In this document: positions 54,568 through 64,000 of the stretch, in pieces
Position numbering within the stretch: the first letter of the stretch is position 1
Layout: each line of letters opens with the position of its first letter
Assembly: GCA_029876055.1 (NCBI GenBank)
Contig: CM056874.1
Span: 5,270,001-5,334,000 of the forward strand
DNA from: Madurella fahalii
Taxonomy: Eukaryota; Ascomycota; Sordariomycetes; Sordariales
Length of the DNA: 64,000 bases
Direction: 5' to 3'
The notes under the pieces: generated by a model
The model's input: only the letters and a program-made list of their open reading frames with translations
Told to the model about the DNA's origin: nothing
Databases searched by the model: none
Program-made: the position numbers and the translations under genes

Positions 54568-55884
54568 CTAGTTCATGCCTGGCATGAGATCCACCTTGTC
54601 AAGGACCATAGATCGCTGCAATATATATTCTCGGAGCCACATGAAGTCTTCCCCTTCCTCTTCGCCGTAACGGTGCTCCTCAGAAAAGCCGAATGAGGAC
54701 GCAATCTTGTCGAGGGCGGCCCGCTCATCCTCGTAGAGCCACCGATGGCGTAACGGCGTGCCCAGCTGCCAGGTCACCCGCTTCATCTGGTCATTTGACG
54801 TGAAAAAGGCCACGGCGCCGATACTTGCCGTGAAACCCACGTAGCAGAGGACACCCACGAAGGCCATGTTGGTCGCAGTTGTCGGCTCCAAGGAGTACTG
54901 CAGCTGCGCTAGCTCTGTGGCGACCAAATAGAGAGCCAATGGCGTGGCGGCAACAGTGGCTGCAGGCAGAAGGGCCTTGTTAATGAGCTTGGACCGTATA
55001 AATGCCTTTGCCGCGTACGTGTTTTCCAGAATGCCGATGGTGGCCTCCAGGTCCTTGGCCTCGATTGCGGCGTCCAGGGCCGTGTCGGCAATGGCGCGGT
55101 CGACAGCGTTTTCCGCCTTGTTGGGGTTGCGCTCGACATACCGAACCGTTCCCGCAACCAGTTTTGGCTTGGGTTTGCTCGCGTAGAGAGCGAGAACCTG
55201 AGGTAGTGCCTGCGGCCTACCGAGGCGGGCCTGCAGGCGGACGTACGCCTCGAGCACGTTCCGGGTGATGACAACGTTCGGGTGGGTGACGATTGCGTAC
55301 GCCGCGTCTGAGATCTTGTCCACTACATCCTGCGGCCGGAGGGATGGACTGGTTTCGGGAGCGGGCTTCTCCCCAGGCTTTTGGACGACACCGTCCAGAT
55401 CTAACAACTGCGAGGCAGGGCTAGCCTCAGCCGCAGCATCTTCGGAGCGGCGCTCCCCAACATCCACCAACTGTCTCACATCGATGCGTGCGCACCCCCG
55501 TAACGCCTTGAGGGTCGTCTCTTCAGACGGAAGACCCGAATGGGCCATGAACGCCTTGATGATGCGGTCGACAGCAGCAACGCTTCCTACCAAGTCCGGC
55601 AGCGGATAGGCGCTGGGTTGGGCCCTGCCGAATCTGCTCGGCGAGGCATTTAGGCTCTGCGGGCTCTGCGGCCATTTGACTACCAGGCACGGCTGCGATG
55701 TTGTGAAGGGACGGGCGGACAGCCAGAGAGGGTTTGACCGGGACACCACGGCAGTCAAACCCACGCCGGGGGGCAGTGCCACGAACGGACGCTTGGCAGG
55801 CTGCACCCACTGACGCCCGGAGACCAGCCCGCAGGCCTGGCACAGCCGTATGCCCGAGCCGGCTGGATGCGGGCGACGTAACAT
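54568..55884 (-). CDS. Putative mitochondrial membrane protein, unrecognised
   Basis: A 438-residue intronless protein. The first about 70 residues are Arg/Ser/Pro/Gln-rich with almost no acids (RRPHPAGSGIRLCQACGLVS), consistent with a mitochondrial presequence. Residues about 95-300 are helical and look repeat-like (for example VITRNVLEAYVRLQARLGRP, LPQVLALYASKPKPK and AIADTALDAAIEAKDLEATI), reminiscent of TPR/PPR-type helical hairpins. Two hydrophobic segments follow: LLPAATVAATPLALYLVATE (about 304-325) and NMAFVGVLCYVGFTASIGAV (about 333-355). The C-terminus (TWQLGTPLRHRWLYEDERAA, then EDFMWLREYILQRSMVLDK) looks conserved. It may be an inner-membrane protein tied to mitochondrial gene expression, but this is inference. 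Divergent from verprolin. Confidence 0.78.
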   Translation of the reverse strand: MLRRPHPAGSGIRLCQACGLVSGRQWVQPAKRPFVALPPGVGLTAVVSRSNPLWLSARPFTTSQPCLVVKWPQSPQSLNASPSRFGRAQPSAYPLPDLVGSVAAVDRIIKAFMAHSGLPSEETTLKALRGCARIDVRQLVDVGERRSEDAAAEASPASQLLDLDGVVQKPGEKPAPETSPSLRPQDVVDKISDAAYAIVTHPNVVITRNVLEAYVRLQARLGRPQALPQVLALYASKPKPKLVAGTVRYVERNPNKAENAVDRAIADTALDAAIEAKDLEATIGILENTYAAKAFIRSKLINKALLPAATVAATPLALYLVATELAQLQYSLEPTTATNMAFVGVLCYVGFTASIGAVAFFTSNDQMKRVTWQLGTPLRHRWLYEDERAALDKIASSFGFSEEHRYGEEEGEDFMWLREYILQRSMVLDKVDLMPGMN

Positions 55885-56774
55885 GGTTGGGGACGAAGTC
55901 CGCAGTCAACACGGAGCGTCGGATATTCTGTCCTGGAAGCCGGCAGCCGCGCCGCCACAACGGCAGCCCGACCAGAAGTGACTGCCGATGTGGAGACGAT
56001 GAATGCCCGAGCTCAATTGAAGGGAGCGGCCAATGGATTGAAACACGAGGAGGAGAACAAAAATCCGGGGTATCGGGGAAGTCGGGGTGCTGTCGAAAAA
56101 TTAGAAGTGAAGAGGCGCGTGTTGCAGTCAAAAGAGAGCTTCCAAGAATCCGAGGCGATCATGCAGATCCTTGCATTGTCCCGACAGCCGTCCTGCTCCC
56201 CGATTGCTCCAAAATCCCACTTCCAACGGTACATTGCATATAGAGGGGCAGCCTTCGCACTGTACGCCGCGCTGTGGTATTCTTAGAGATAGACAGTATG
56301 GGAGAGGCGCCGAAAGAAACAGCTGAGCTGAGGGCTGTAGGAACTCCCTACGATTCCCCTGGCGCATTCAGAGCATTACGTGCTTGATACTGCTGGTCCC
56401 CAAGCCAAGGTACCAAACAGATAGCTTAACCACGGTGTTTGCACCGCCATCTTGGCATCAAAACCCGACATTTGGCATGTGGCTCTTACCCCTGCCAATT
56501 CCCCCGTTGCCCCCACCTTGTTACGCAGCGGCTCAGCCACAGGTCTGGAAGGAGTGACGCAGCCAGGCACAAGGGAACTTTCGCCGACGGCAGATCAGCG
56601 CTAAACGAGTCTCTCACAACGCAACTTTTGGTTCGATCTTGGCGAACCATCAAGCCTGACCACAGCCGTCTGTAGGAAACGCTACAACGTGGTTCCAAGA
56701 CTCAAAATAAACCACTCGACCTCTGATTCCTCGGCCTTTGGACTTCGACCGACGCCCTCGTCTTCACCTCCACG
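55885..56774. other. divergent promoter, mitochondrial protein / verprolin
   Basis: About 890 bases with no supported gene, shared by two divergent genes. A CATATAGAGG sequence near 56,237 is TATA-like but far (about 540 bases) from the verprolin start. Confidence 0.5.
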
Positions 56775-58249
56775 ATGCCGCCTCCTCCTCCGCCGCCGCC
56801 GCCTCCGCCGTCCGGCTTCGGTGGACCTCCTCCTCCCCCCACCTCCGCCGGCCCCGGCTGCCTTGCCGAATAGAGTCAGCTAGATGTCTGCTCATCGGGG
56901 AAGGATCGTGCTGACAGTTTCGTAGGGCGCGCTGCTCTCAGACATCCATAAGGGGAAGGCTCTCAAGAAGACTGTCACAAATGACCGATCGGCGCCGCAG
57001 ATAGGAAAGGTGTCGTCGGTCGGCGGCCCGGCGCCGTCCTCGCTCGGCGCTCCCCCTATTCCTGGAATGCCCAAGGCTCCTAGCGGCCTAGCGCCTCCCG
57101 CTCCCGGAATCCGTGCCAGAAGCAATAGCGACCAGGGCAATAGAACCCAGCCGGCAACATCAAATACAGACGGCCCGCCGCAGCTCGCCGGTTTGTTCGC
57201 GGGGGGTATGCCGAAGCTGCGCAAGACGGGAGGGGGCGTTGATACCGGGGGTGAGGACCGCCGCTATATTTATTCGTTGAGGCCCAACTAACTCTTGTCC
57301 AGCAAGCCGGGACGCGTCGTACCTCTCAGATTCCGAGGCTTCCCCACGATCCGCCCCGAAGCCGCCTGTGGGAGCCGCACCGGCTGTTCCCACCAGACCG
57401 TCAATGCCGGGCACGACCAGCGCACCGACTTTCCACCCCTCTGTCGCGAACCTAAGAAGAACCGCAAATGCAGATGCTCCGAGACCATTATCCTCAGTAT
57501 CATTAAGGGGCCCACCCCCTCCAATCGGCAAGAAGCCGCCGCCGCCGCCTCCAGGCTCTCGGAAACCATCGTCAAACATATCCCCGTCAGCCCCTCCTCT
57601 CCCCAACGCACCAGCTCCTCCGCCGCCGCCGACCCCATCCTCTTCCTCTCTGACGCCTCCTCCCGCGCCCCCACCGCCACCTCCCGCTATCGCTCCACGC
57701 CCACCACCAGCCCCGGCGCGCGCCCAACCACCGCCGCCTCCCCCTCCGTCCGCCTCAACAAGCAGCATCTCCCAAAGCATCGCAGCCCAAGCCGCCATCC
57801 GTGCCGCCTCCAGCGTCGCTGCACCCGCAGCAGCACCACCTCCACCACCCCCGCCCCCGCCGAACGAAGCGCCGGCGCCCCCTCCTCCTCCTCCCTCAGC
57901 AGCCCCGGCCCCGCCGCCGGCAGCCGCTCCCTCACTCTCGCACTCGGCGTCGAGCGCGTCGGGGCGGGCATCCTCGGTCTGGTCGTCGATGCTGGACCCG
58001 AGCAGCTTCACGCTGACGCCAAACGGGGGCGGGGCAAAGACGCCCAGCCCCAGCCGGTCGCCCGGGGTTGCGTCGCCCACTGCGGCCGGCGGGGGTGCTG
58101 GCGGAGGTGGTAGGTACGTGGTGCAGGATGCGAGGTGGAAGTTCACCGGTGAGGAGAATTTCCCCAAGCCGAGGGAGTTTGTGGGCGGCGCGAGGAAGTA
58201 CCGCGCCGGTAGGGGGAGTAGTGTGCCGTTGGATCTGGGGGCTTTCTAG
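56775..58249 (+). CDS. vrp1: Verprolin/WIP-type WH2 actin regulator, apparent frameshift in exon 1
   Basis: WIP/verprolin proteins bind G-actin and the Arp2/3 activator WASP/Las17 at actin patches. Exons: about 56775-56874, 56926-57250 and 57303-58249, roughly 456 residues if the frames are joined. Exon 1 begins MPPPPPPPPPPPSGFGGPPP. Exon 2 holds the WH2 motif (GALLSDIHKGKALKKTVTND). Exon 3 is Pro-rich and ends with the WASP-binding module RWKFTGEENFPKPREFVGG and YRAGRGSSVPLDLGAF. As read, the ATG frame reaches TAG before the splice site. The expected Pro-rich end of exon 1 (PAPAALPNR) lies one frame away, and the change falls at a run of six C (56835-56840). This suggests a one-base length error or a real mutation. 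Everything downstream is intact. Confidence 0.85.
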
Positions 58250-58266
58250 GCGGGACGGGGTTTGAC

Positions 58267-58295
58267 TTTGGGTTTGGGTTTGGGTTTGGGTTGGG
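58267..58295 (+). repeat. TTTGGG tandem repeat in verprolin 3' region
   Basis: Four perfect TTTGGG units followed by TTGGG, starting 18 bases after the stop codon. G-rich on the sense strand with five GGG runs, so a G-quadruplex in the 3' untranslated RNA is possible. It is not the TTAGGG telomere repeat. Confidence 0.88.
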
Positions 58296-58479
58296 TTGAG
58301 TTTGATAGAAAGGGAAGGTGCAGATGGAGAAGGGGTTCGAGGTTATCGCTATATTTGCGCCTGATGTGCGTATGAGCCGGCACTGGCTGGGAGCGATGTC
58401 ATTGCCTGCTTCTTGTATGTATAGGTACTCAATGCATGGGTTGGTTAAAGGAGTTAACGAAAGGGCTATCATCGCCGTC

Positions 58480-58500
58480 TTTTTTTTTTTTTTTTTTTTT
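58480..58500 (+). repeat. poly(T) tract, 21 nt
   Basis: Run of T downstream of verprolin, about 230 bases past the stop codon. Confidence 0.85.
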
Positions 58501-59268
58501 CAATTTCGGTTTAACTCTGGCAAAAGGCCTCTCTGTATGGCTAGGCAGTGGGAGTGTGTCCATGGTGCGGCATACGCATTGCGCGTGGGTGGGTGTGTGC
58601 GTGTAGCTTTGGTTAAAAGTTTGCATAGGCAAGTAGCAATATGTGACAAGGAAACATTGCCGTGTTTCTTTACTCTGATGACTACTACCTAGCTAAGGAT
58701 GGAAAGTACTAATAGGGGACCCCCAGCTGCGAAGGGCTAATGTGCCAGTGATGGGTAATGAGAAGGAGGTGTTGGGGTATAATGAAGTCATGACTCATGA
58801 ACCCGCTTATGATCGTACTCGGCGGGTGGATTGCTCTGTTCCAATGCCTGTGTTTCTAGGTGCATTGTATTTGTGAAAGGGATGGAAGAAGAGAATACTT
58901 GGGAAAGAAAGATAAGGATGTGAAATGGTTTGACAAAGGAAGGGAGAGTGGTGTCCTTAGCAGTGGGGGGTAGAGGTCCATTCCATTTCTTTGCCAGCCG
59001 CCTGGGTCCACTCAGTAATAGGAATTCGCCAAGCACCACTCCTCCGTTGCCCCGTGCTACCATCGCCCCTTGCGGTGGTTGGTTTTGCCTCCCCGTAATA
59101 CTGGAGTCCTGCTACGGGACAGTGTCAGTTAAAGAGGCCGATGGGGATTCGGGTCTCGCCTTGGCCGGTTGCGGTCGGCTTCTATGCCATGGGTATAATG
59201 TACTCACCGTTGGAGTAGGCCAGGCTAGCAATGGCTTCAGTGCCATGAGAGACATGGGAGAACATGCC

Positions 59269-59445
59269 CTAGGTTCGGGCATCTCCCGACGCAGACTGAG
59301 GCTGAGGCGAAGGCTGAGGTGTCGGGTCGGGCTTGGGCGGGGGTTTGGGGTAGAACGGTGGAAGCTCCTGGTTCTCCTCCATGGGCAGTGTCATCTTATC
59401 CCCGGCGGACTGGCCACTGAGAGAGGCGTTGTTCTTCTTATCCAT
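59269..59445 (-). CDS. Possible small Pro-rich protein, 58 aa
   Basis: A short open frame on the minus strand from ATG 59445 to TAG 59269. It begins MDKKNNASLSGQSAGDKMTL, continues PMEENQELPPFYPKPPPKPD and ends with a Pro/Gln repeat (PTPQPSPQPQ) and SASGDART. Support: a good start context (CACCATGG), a CT/CA-rich sequence upstream typical of fungal leaders, and biased but protein-like composition. No domain, signal peptide or transmembrane span. It is too short to exclude chance, and no second exon could be attached. Confidence 0.4.
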   Translation of the reverse strand: MDKKNNASLSGQSAGDKMTLPMEENQELPPFYPKPPPKPDPTPQPSPQPQSASGDART

Positions 59446-62400
59446 GGTGCAAGCAGGTGAACTCGAGATCGAGTAGACTCGGGCTCCGAGAGTAGAGTGT
59501 AGAGTGAGACAGAGTGTGTGTGTGAGAGAGAGTGCCGTAAAGAAGCGAGTTAGCTCACGCAGAAAGCGCTGCCCCGGGTTGCCAAGGTTCGCCTCCCATC
59601 CTGAATGACCGACTACCTACTTATACCCACCAGCCGGCCGATTTTGAGCCTCAAGTACGTACAACCCGAGAGGGGTTGATGCCAAACGTACCCGGAGAGC
59701 AAGTCGTCCACATGAGCGGCTCGAGTCTTGAGCAACCACCCGCCGAAACCCGGGCAGAGAGTGTGCATATCAGCCTGGACGTCTCATTGGTAGGCTCGCG
59801 GACTTTGCATCGCGACGGCGCTCTGAGGGTTACAGAGTGTGGCAGCAGGCACTCCTTTCGGACGGGAGCGGCCCAAGCAGAGAAGAGCCTCAACTTTCAG
59901 GTATTTCGGCATCCCCAGGATTTGGTCGGCGTCGGGAGTCCCTCCTGCTCCCTCTCCCACTTCCCCATCGGCATGCAGCGGCGGCCGGCTATTGCGGCCT
60001 GGTCGACGTTGGCGGCTTCCTCCACGCTTGCTTGTTTGCTTGGCATTTTGCCGGGACAGCGGCAGGCTCTGCAATGTCCGACGGCGCGAACACAGTCTGG
60101 GCCAAATGTCTTGTTTGTGTCAGTCTCATGCTGCTGGCTGTGGAGGTTCCGGGTGGTTTTCCCGCCAAGCTCGTTGGCCCGGGAATAGATTGCTTACTCA
60201 GTCCCCATTGCTGCGATAGCTTAGCACTTCAAGTCTGGGGCCGACAGAAAGCTAAACATCTTTGCTGGCATTTACGCCTTTATTAGGATCTAAAGGCCTG
60301 TTGAAGAAGAATATTTCAGGGGTAAGCCAGACGAGACATAGAATGCTGGGCAGCTGAGATATTATATCATATTTTCCCCTGAGCGCTAACCAGCACGGCA
60401 CCTCGTCGCGAGTTTCCTAATGCCGTAAATGTAATTTTGCGTGGTACGCAGCAGTTAGGAGCCTCCGCACGCTTGAATCAACGTCACGCGAAGACGAGGT
60501 CAAAGAACGCGCCATTGCAACGCCGTGATCTCGTCTTCGCAGTCCCAGGACTACATGGGCAATCCGGTCCAGGCAACTTTGGCGATTTGACTGCTGTGCT
60601 CGCGACCACTCGCCTTGCACACCGAGCTACAGCGTAAAGCTTCCCTCACGCGACACGCCTAGGTGCATGTTGCGGCTCCCGGGATCGGGATCGAATCGTG
60701 GCTGCTTTCGTTGGTTTGGGATACGGACTCGGGTCGACGGCAACATGTTTGTGTGCCGGGCGCTGGGTGCGGCTGTTGCCAATGATAATATTCATGACAC
60801 AACATTGCTTCCCAACGACGCCTCCCCCGCGCCCGTCTCTGGTCAGGGCTGTGGAAGCCAGGTTTCGGCAGTTATTGCCACGTCAGCTATGCAAAGGTCA
60901 CGGTGCCGGTACTTGGTAGATTTTATATTGGACCGCTTTGTCCCATGACAAATGTCGGCGTGGGATTTCTTGGGTGGCGTCGTGTTGACCTCATATCGGA
61001 CTCTTGCATGACCCAGGCGGCAGATGGCCCGTAGAGCCGCGCCCGCTCCGGACGGCTGCTGCGTGCTGAAAGCAGTGTGGCCCTACCGCCGCCTCCTGTC
61101 TAACAACCCAGACATGTTGTGTCCGTCAGGCCCGCATGAGGCTATCGCTCGCGTGCCCCATCGGTATTATAGGAGGTTAAGCGAGAGATCTCTGTGGTCC
61201 CGCAGTTTCGAACCCGGCCCCTATTGACACTGGATGTATTGAGGCCAGCCGCCCCCACTCTCCTGAGAGCTGCGCTGGGGATACAACCTAAGAAAATGTC
61301 GGCCTACCTGATACGTAGTTGGGCTGGCAAAGGGAAAGTAACACAAGAAGAAGCGGGCTGCCGAGTCGGAGTGGGGCCCGGTTGCAGCTCATGTCGGGTC
61401 TCCAGGTAATTCGTTTGTCCGCTGTCGGCTCCGGCGCCAAGCCCGCCCAGGCCAAGGCCAGCGCGGTATCAGTTGGTATTCGAGGCGGTGTGCAGTGAAA
61501 CGGTGCAGAAACTGAGGAAAACACACATCTACGCTATCATCCCCACCAGAAAAGGGGAGAACAAATGTCATGTACCTTAGAAAAGACGGATAAGGCTAGG
61601 CGACTACAACAGTAGGTCCCTATAACCAAGAGGAAGTTCAAACAAGTCCCGGGTTTATTGTTCTTCTTCCTGCTTAGGATAATAGCTAGAACCTTTAAAT
61701 GATTTCCGTAGCTAATTATGGCTTATACTCCTGATACCCCGTATCCGAGGATGGGAGATGGACGCTAGTCATACGTATGATGATATGTCAATCAGATAGT
61801 CTCCAAGGAGGAACCGCTATGCGGCTTGTGCACCCGCACCATTTCCACCTCTAGACTTCACAGCCCGGAGTCACACTCTCCTCCACAGTCCACACAATAC
61901 TTCCCCCGCGCGATCGCGTAATATTAACTTCCTATCGTGGATGAAGATAGCTCTCCGAGCTGCTTGGCGGGCTACCCAGTGTGGCAGCTACCAAACCAAG
62001 CTAGCTGTGAGGCCTGTTGGCCACCATCAAGCCTAAATACCACTATTTCCACCAGCGTCGACGTCGTGGGACGTGACTTGATCCTTTCTTTTTTCACTTT
62101 TCTTCGTATTACTTCTCCATAATAGAAAAAGGATCTACCAGGTCTCTAATCTAGCTGATTTCCACCTACCGTGACACAAATAATTGATCGGGACTTCCAG
62201 GTAGAGTCCATGGTGGCTGCCCTTACCTCCACCTTACCCAGCCCGGCGCATGATCTGGGCTAGACTGGTAACCTGCCTATTTTTTGTAACGTGTTCTGGG
62301 CGTATCAGACACTGTCACACTGAGACAGCCTGGCCGTGATGTTTGTGCGACCCAAGTTGGACACGTTCTTGTCCACGCCCATCCCCAAATGTTTTTACTA

Positions 62401-63163
62401 ATAACCTCCTGTCAATCTCCATGCGTTCCGTCCCGGCATTCCATCCCGTGCGTGAGCCGCTGCCGCCACAGAGCGGATGAGCAAGGTGTGGGGAGACATC
62501 TGTCGACAAACGTAAAACTCATTGCTCCGCGGCCGGCGGCCCGTGAAAAGGCCCGAAGTCAAACAGCACCGGTGATGCTTGGGTATGCACCACGGCCGCG
62601 GTGCGCATGCGTCATCATGTCCTGCGCCTCGTTGATTACAAGCTTTCTCCTCCTGGGCGCAGCGGCCGATCCGCAGTTACCACAATCGCTGTGGCGTGGA
62701 AGCCACAGGCCAACTTTCGGCGAAGCCTACTCGGGACCCGCTTCGTGTAGCAGCATTGGTCTTGCACTGTTAAAGACTAAACCCACGGTAGATGTAATTA
62801 GTGGATCTTACCTGGCCCTAATGGTCGGTCGCTTTCGCCGTTGCTGATAGTCCCGGTGTATCTAAGCCATTGCACGCAGTTTTGCCTGGGCGAAAAGGGT
62901 GAGCCCGGTCAACCCTACCGTGCGCAATCGCCTTTGCTCGCCGATGAATAGTTCCCGATCTGGCAGGTATCGGCGGAGCGGGTTTTGCTCTGCTAAGAGA
63001 CAATAATGGCAATATCTCCTTCGTCGACTACCGCGAAAGCGCTCCATCCGCCGCTACCGAAGACATGTATAGGGGGAGAGTACAGAGCTCCGTGTTGGAT
63101 AACTTATTAATGTGAGACTTTATCTCAGCTCTTTCTTTGCAAGCCTTGTTTAAGCGCTATTAG
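59446..63163. other. 3.7-kb gene-poor region
   Basis: No supported gene. A GT/GA dinucleotide stretch (about 59,512-59,534) lies in the presumed leader of the small gene. From about 61,570 to 62,300 the DNA is richer in A, T and TA steps than the rest of the window. This could be a decayed repeat, but no transposase or terminal repeat was recognised. Confidence 0.5.
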
Positions 63164-64000
63164 GATGCTGAGTTCATCCATTTCCGATTCGTCACCTTCT
63201 CAAGGATAACTGCACTGCGTCCCGAAGCGGTGTGCCTCTCGCTCGCCTCGGCAAACAACCCCTCAAAGTGTCTACCCTGACCCTTGTTGGCCTCTGCTCC
63301 TGGAGGCCCCGACCTGACCGGACCATCTCCTGGTATACTTGCCTCCATCCATACAGGGTCTCGATTTGTTACCTTGGCGCCGGAGAGGGCTCGGTACTCT
63401 GCGACGTTTCGGAGGAAGGGGTAGATACGCTAGTAAGGGAAGACCGCTTCGCTAGCTGCCCTCGACGCGCGCTTCGCCGTAGGCTCGATTCCGAACCAGC
63501 AGAAAGCCTCGGAATTTCCGTCTTGGTTGGGTTTGAGATTGAACTCTGCTTGGTTATCCCCAAGATCGTCGAGGACTCGTTGTAGTACCGAGTTCCTACA
63601 AGGTTCTACACGTTCCAGAAACACACCGCCTCCCTCCATGGACGGCCGGGAGAATGCCTACGTGGTTGTGTCAAAGCCTACAGCAAGCACAAATATTCGC
63701 CGAAGGATTCCATGCCTGCGGTGGGTCTTTGAAACTCGAGATAGCGACAAGTCCAAGGCCTCCTATGGCAGCTGTCGACGAGTTCGTCCAGGCAATGAAA
63801 ATCATCAGAAGACGTGCTCTGGACCACGGGTACAAGGCCGTCTTTCTCCCGCACGTTATCGAGGGTGTTGAGGCCTCGGGCATTCACATGCATTTATCGG
63901 CTCAGCGGCCTAGTAAAGACTCAGGGACGCGGGTGGCAGCCGGTAAATGGGTATGCTGAGGCCTCGAAAACAAGGACGTCCCCGTCCGCGCGATACCCGG
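63164..64000 (+). pseudogene. Glutamine-synthetase-like (FluG-type) gene remnant, truncated by window end
   Basis: Sequence matching the glutamine synthetase fold in three successive frames. Frame A (about 63,164-63,270) reads AEFIHFRFVTFSRITALRPE, like the beta-grasp start. Frame B (to 63,585) holds GAGEGSVLCDVSEEG, CPRRALRRRLDSEP and LVGFEIELCLV, the last being a catalytic Glu motif. Frame C (from about 63,680) holds LEIATSPRPPMAAVDEFVQA and HVIEGVEASGIHMHLSAQ. After a single TGA (63957-63959) it continues with GLENKDVPVRAIPG, where family members usually have Trp-Gly-Leu-Glu. No introns were found that restore all frames without losing conserved parts, so frameshifts and a Trp-to-stop change are likelier. 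The gene continues past 64,000. A multi-exon functional gene cannot be fully excluded. Confidence 0.62.

Larger units (their letters stand above)
58250..59268. other. 3' region of verprolin and intergenic DNA
   Basis: About 1 kb. Immediately after the verprolin stop is a TTTGGG tandem repeat (58267-58295), and further on a T21 run (58480-58500). No supported gene. Confidence 0.5.

Noticed and set aside
57160..58167. 335-codon minus-strand Gly/Ala-rich open frame
   Set aside because: Reverse complement of the verprolin Pro-rich exon, where CCN codons read as GGN.

Overview
This window is nuclear DNA of a filamentous ascomycete, most likely a Sordariomycete (Sordariales-like). The reasons are: GC-rich single-copy genes on both strands, short introns of about 50-270 nt with CTRAC branch sites, long intergenic gaps with pyrimidine-rich tracts and homopolymers, and an ordinary Pezizomycotina gene set (Rsc7, Dpb4, P5C dehydrogenase, LSM8, verprolin, a CHORD/CS protein, a PhoD-like phosphatase). 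There are no operons, CRISPR arrays, insertion sequences or bacterial features. I could not identify a tRNA or rRNA gene.

Layout. 1-7,360: an empty 2.5 kb, then the chromatin-remodelling subunit Rsc7 (2552-4910, +) followed by a long T-rich gap. 7,358-11,420 (-): the DNA polymerase epsilon/CHRAC histone-fold subunit Dpb4, which appears to need a GC-AG intron, and an unrecognised single-pass surface protein. 11,420-16,500: a 5 kb gene-poor stretch with homopolymer and G-rich repeats. 16,501-29,540: an unrecognised 367-residue protein (-) divergent from delta-1-pyrroline-5-carboxylate dehydrogenase (+); then a bHLH factor (+), an unrecognised membrane protein (+) and a nine-exon PhoD-like phosphatase (-). 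30,661-40,120: a mitochondrial-type rhomboid protease (-), a Tma17-like protein (+) and two unrecognised membrane-anchored proteins (-). 41,504-50,324: a nucleoside hydrolase (+), LSM8 (-), an HpcH/HpaI-type aldolase (+), a small glutaredoxin-like protein (-) and a CHORD-CS protein (+). 52,495-58,249: an unrecognised four-helix membrane protein (-), a mitochondrial-type membrane protein (-) and verprolin (+), whose first exon appears frame-shifted. 58,250-64,000: a possible 58-residue gene, 3.7 kb of gene-poor DNA and a glutamine-synthetase-like reading frame broken by frame changes and stops.

Most genes are independent housekeeping genes and do not form a cluster. Functional themes are chromatin and replication (Rsc7, Dpb4), RNA metabolism (LSM8), mitochondria (P5C dehydrogenase, rhomboid, a putative inner-membrane protein), nucleoside and amino-acid catabolism (nucleoside hydrolase, aldolase, P5C dehydrogenase), chaperone/proteasome assembly (CHORD-CS, Tma17-like) and actin (verprolin). 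I did not find a convincing new multi-gene system. The most useful leads are the apparent verprolin frameshift, the broken glutamine-synthetase-like gene, the paired GATA elements upstream of the proline-catabolism gene, several unusual splice sites and six intact genes I cannot assign to a family. All exon structures were joined by eye from frame, splice signals and protein continuity. No transcript evidence was available.
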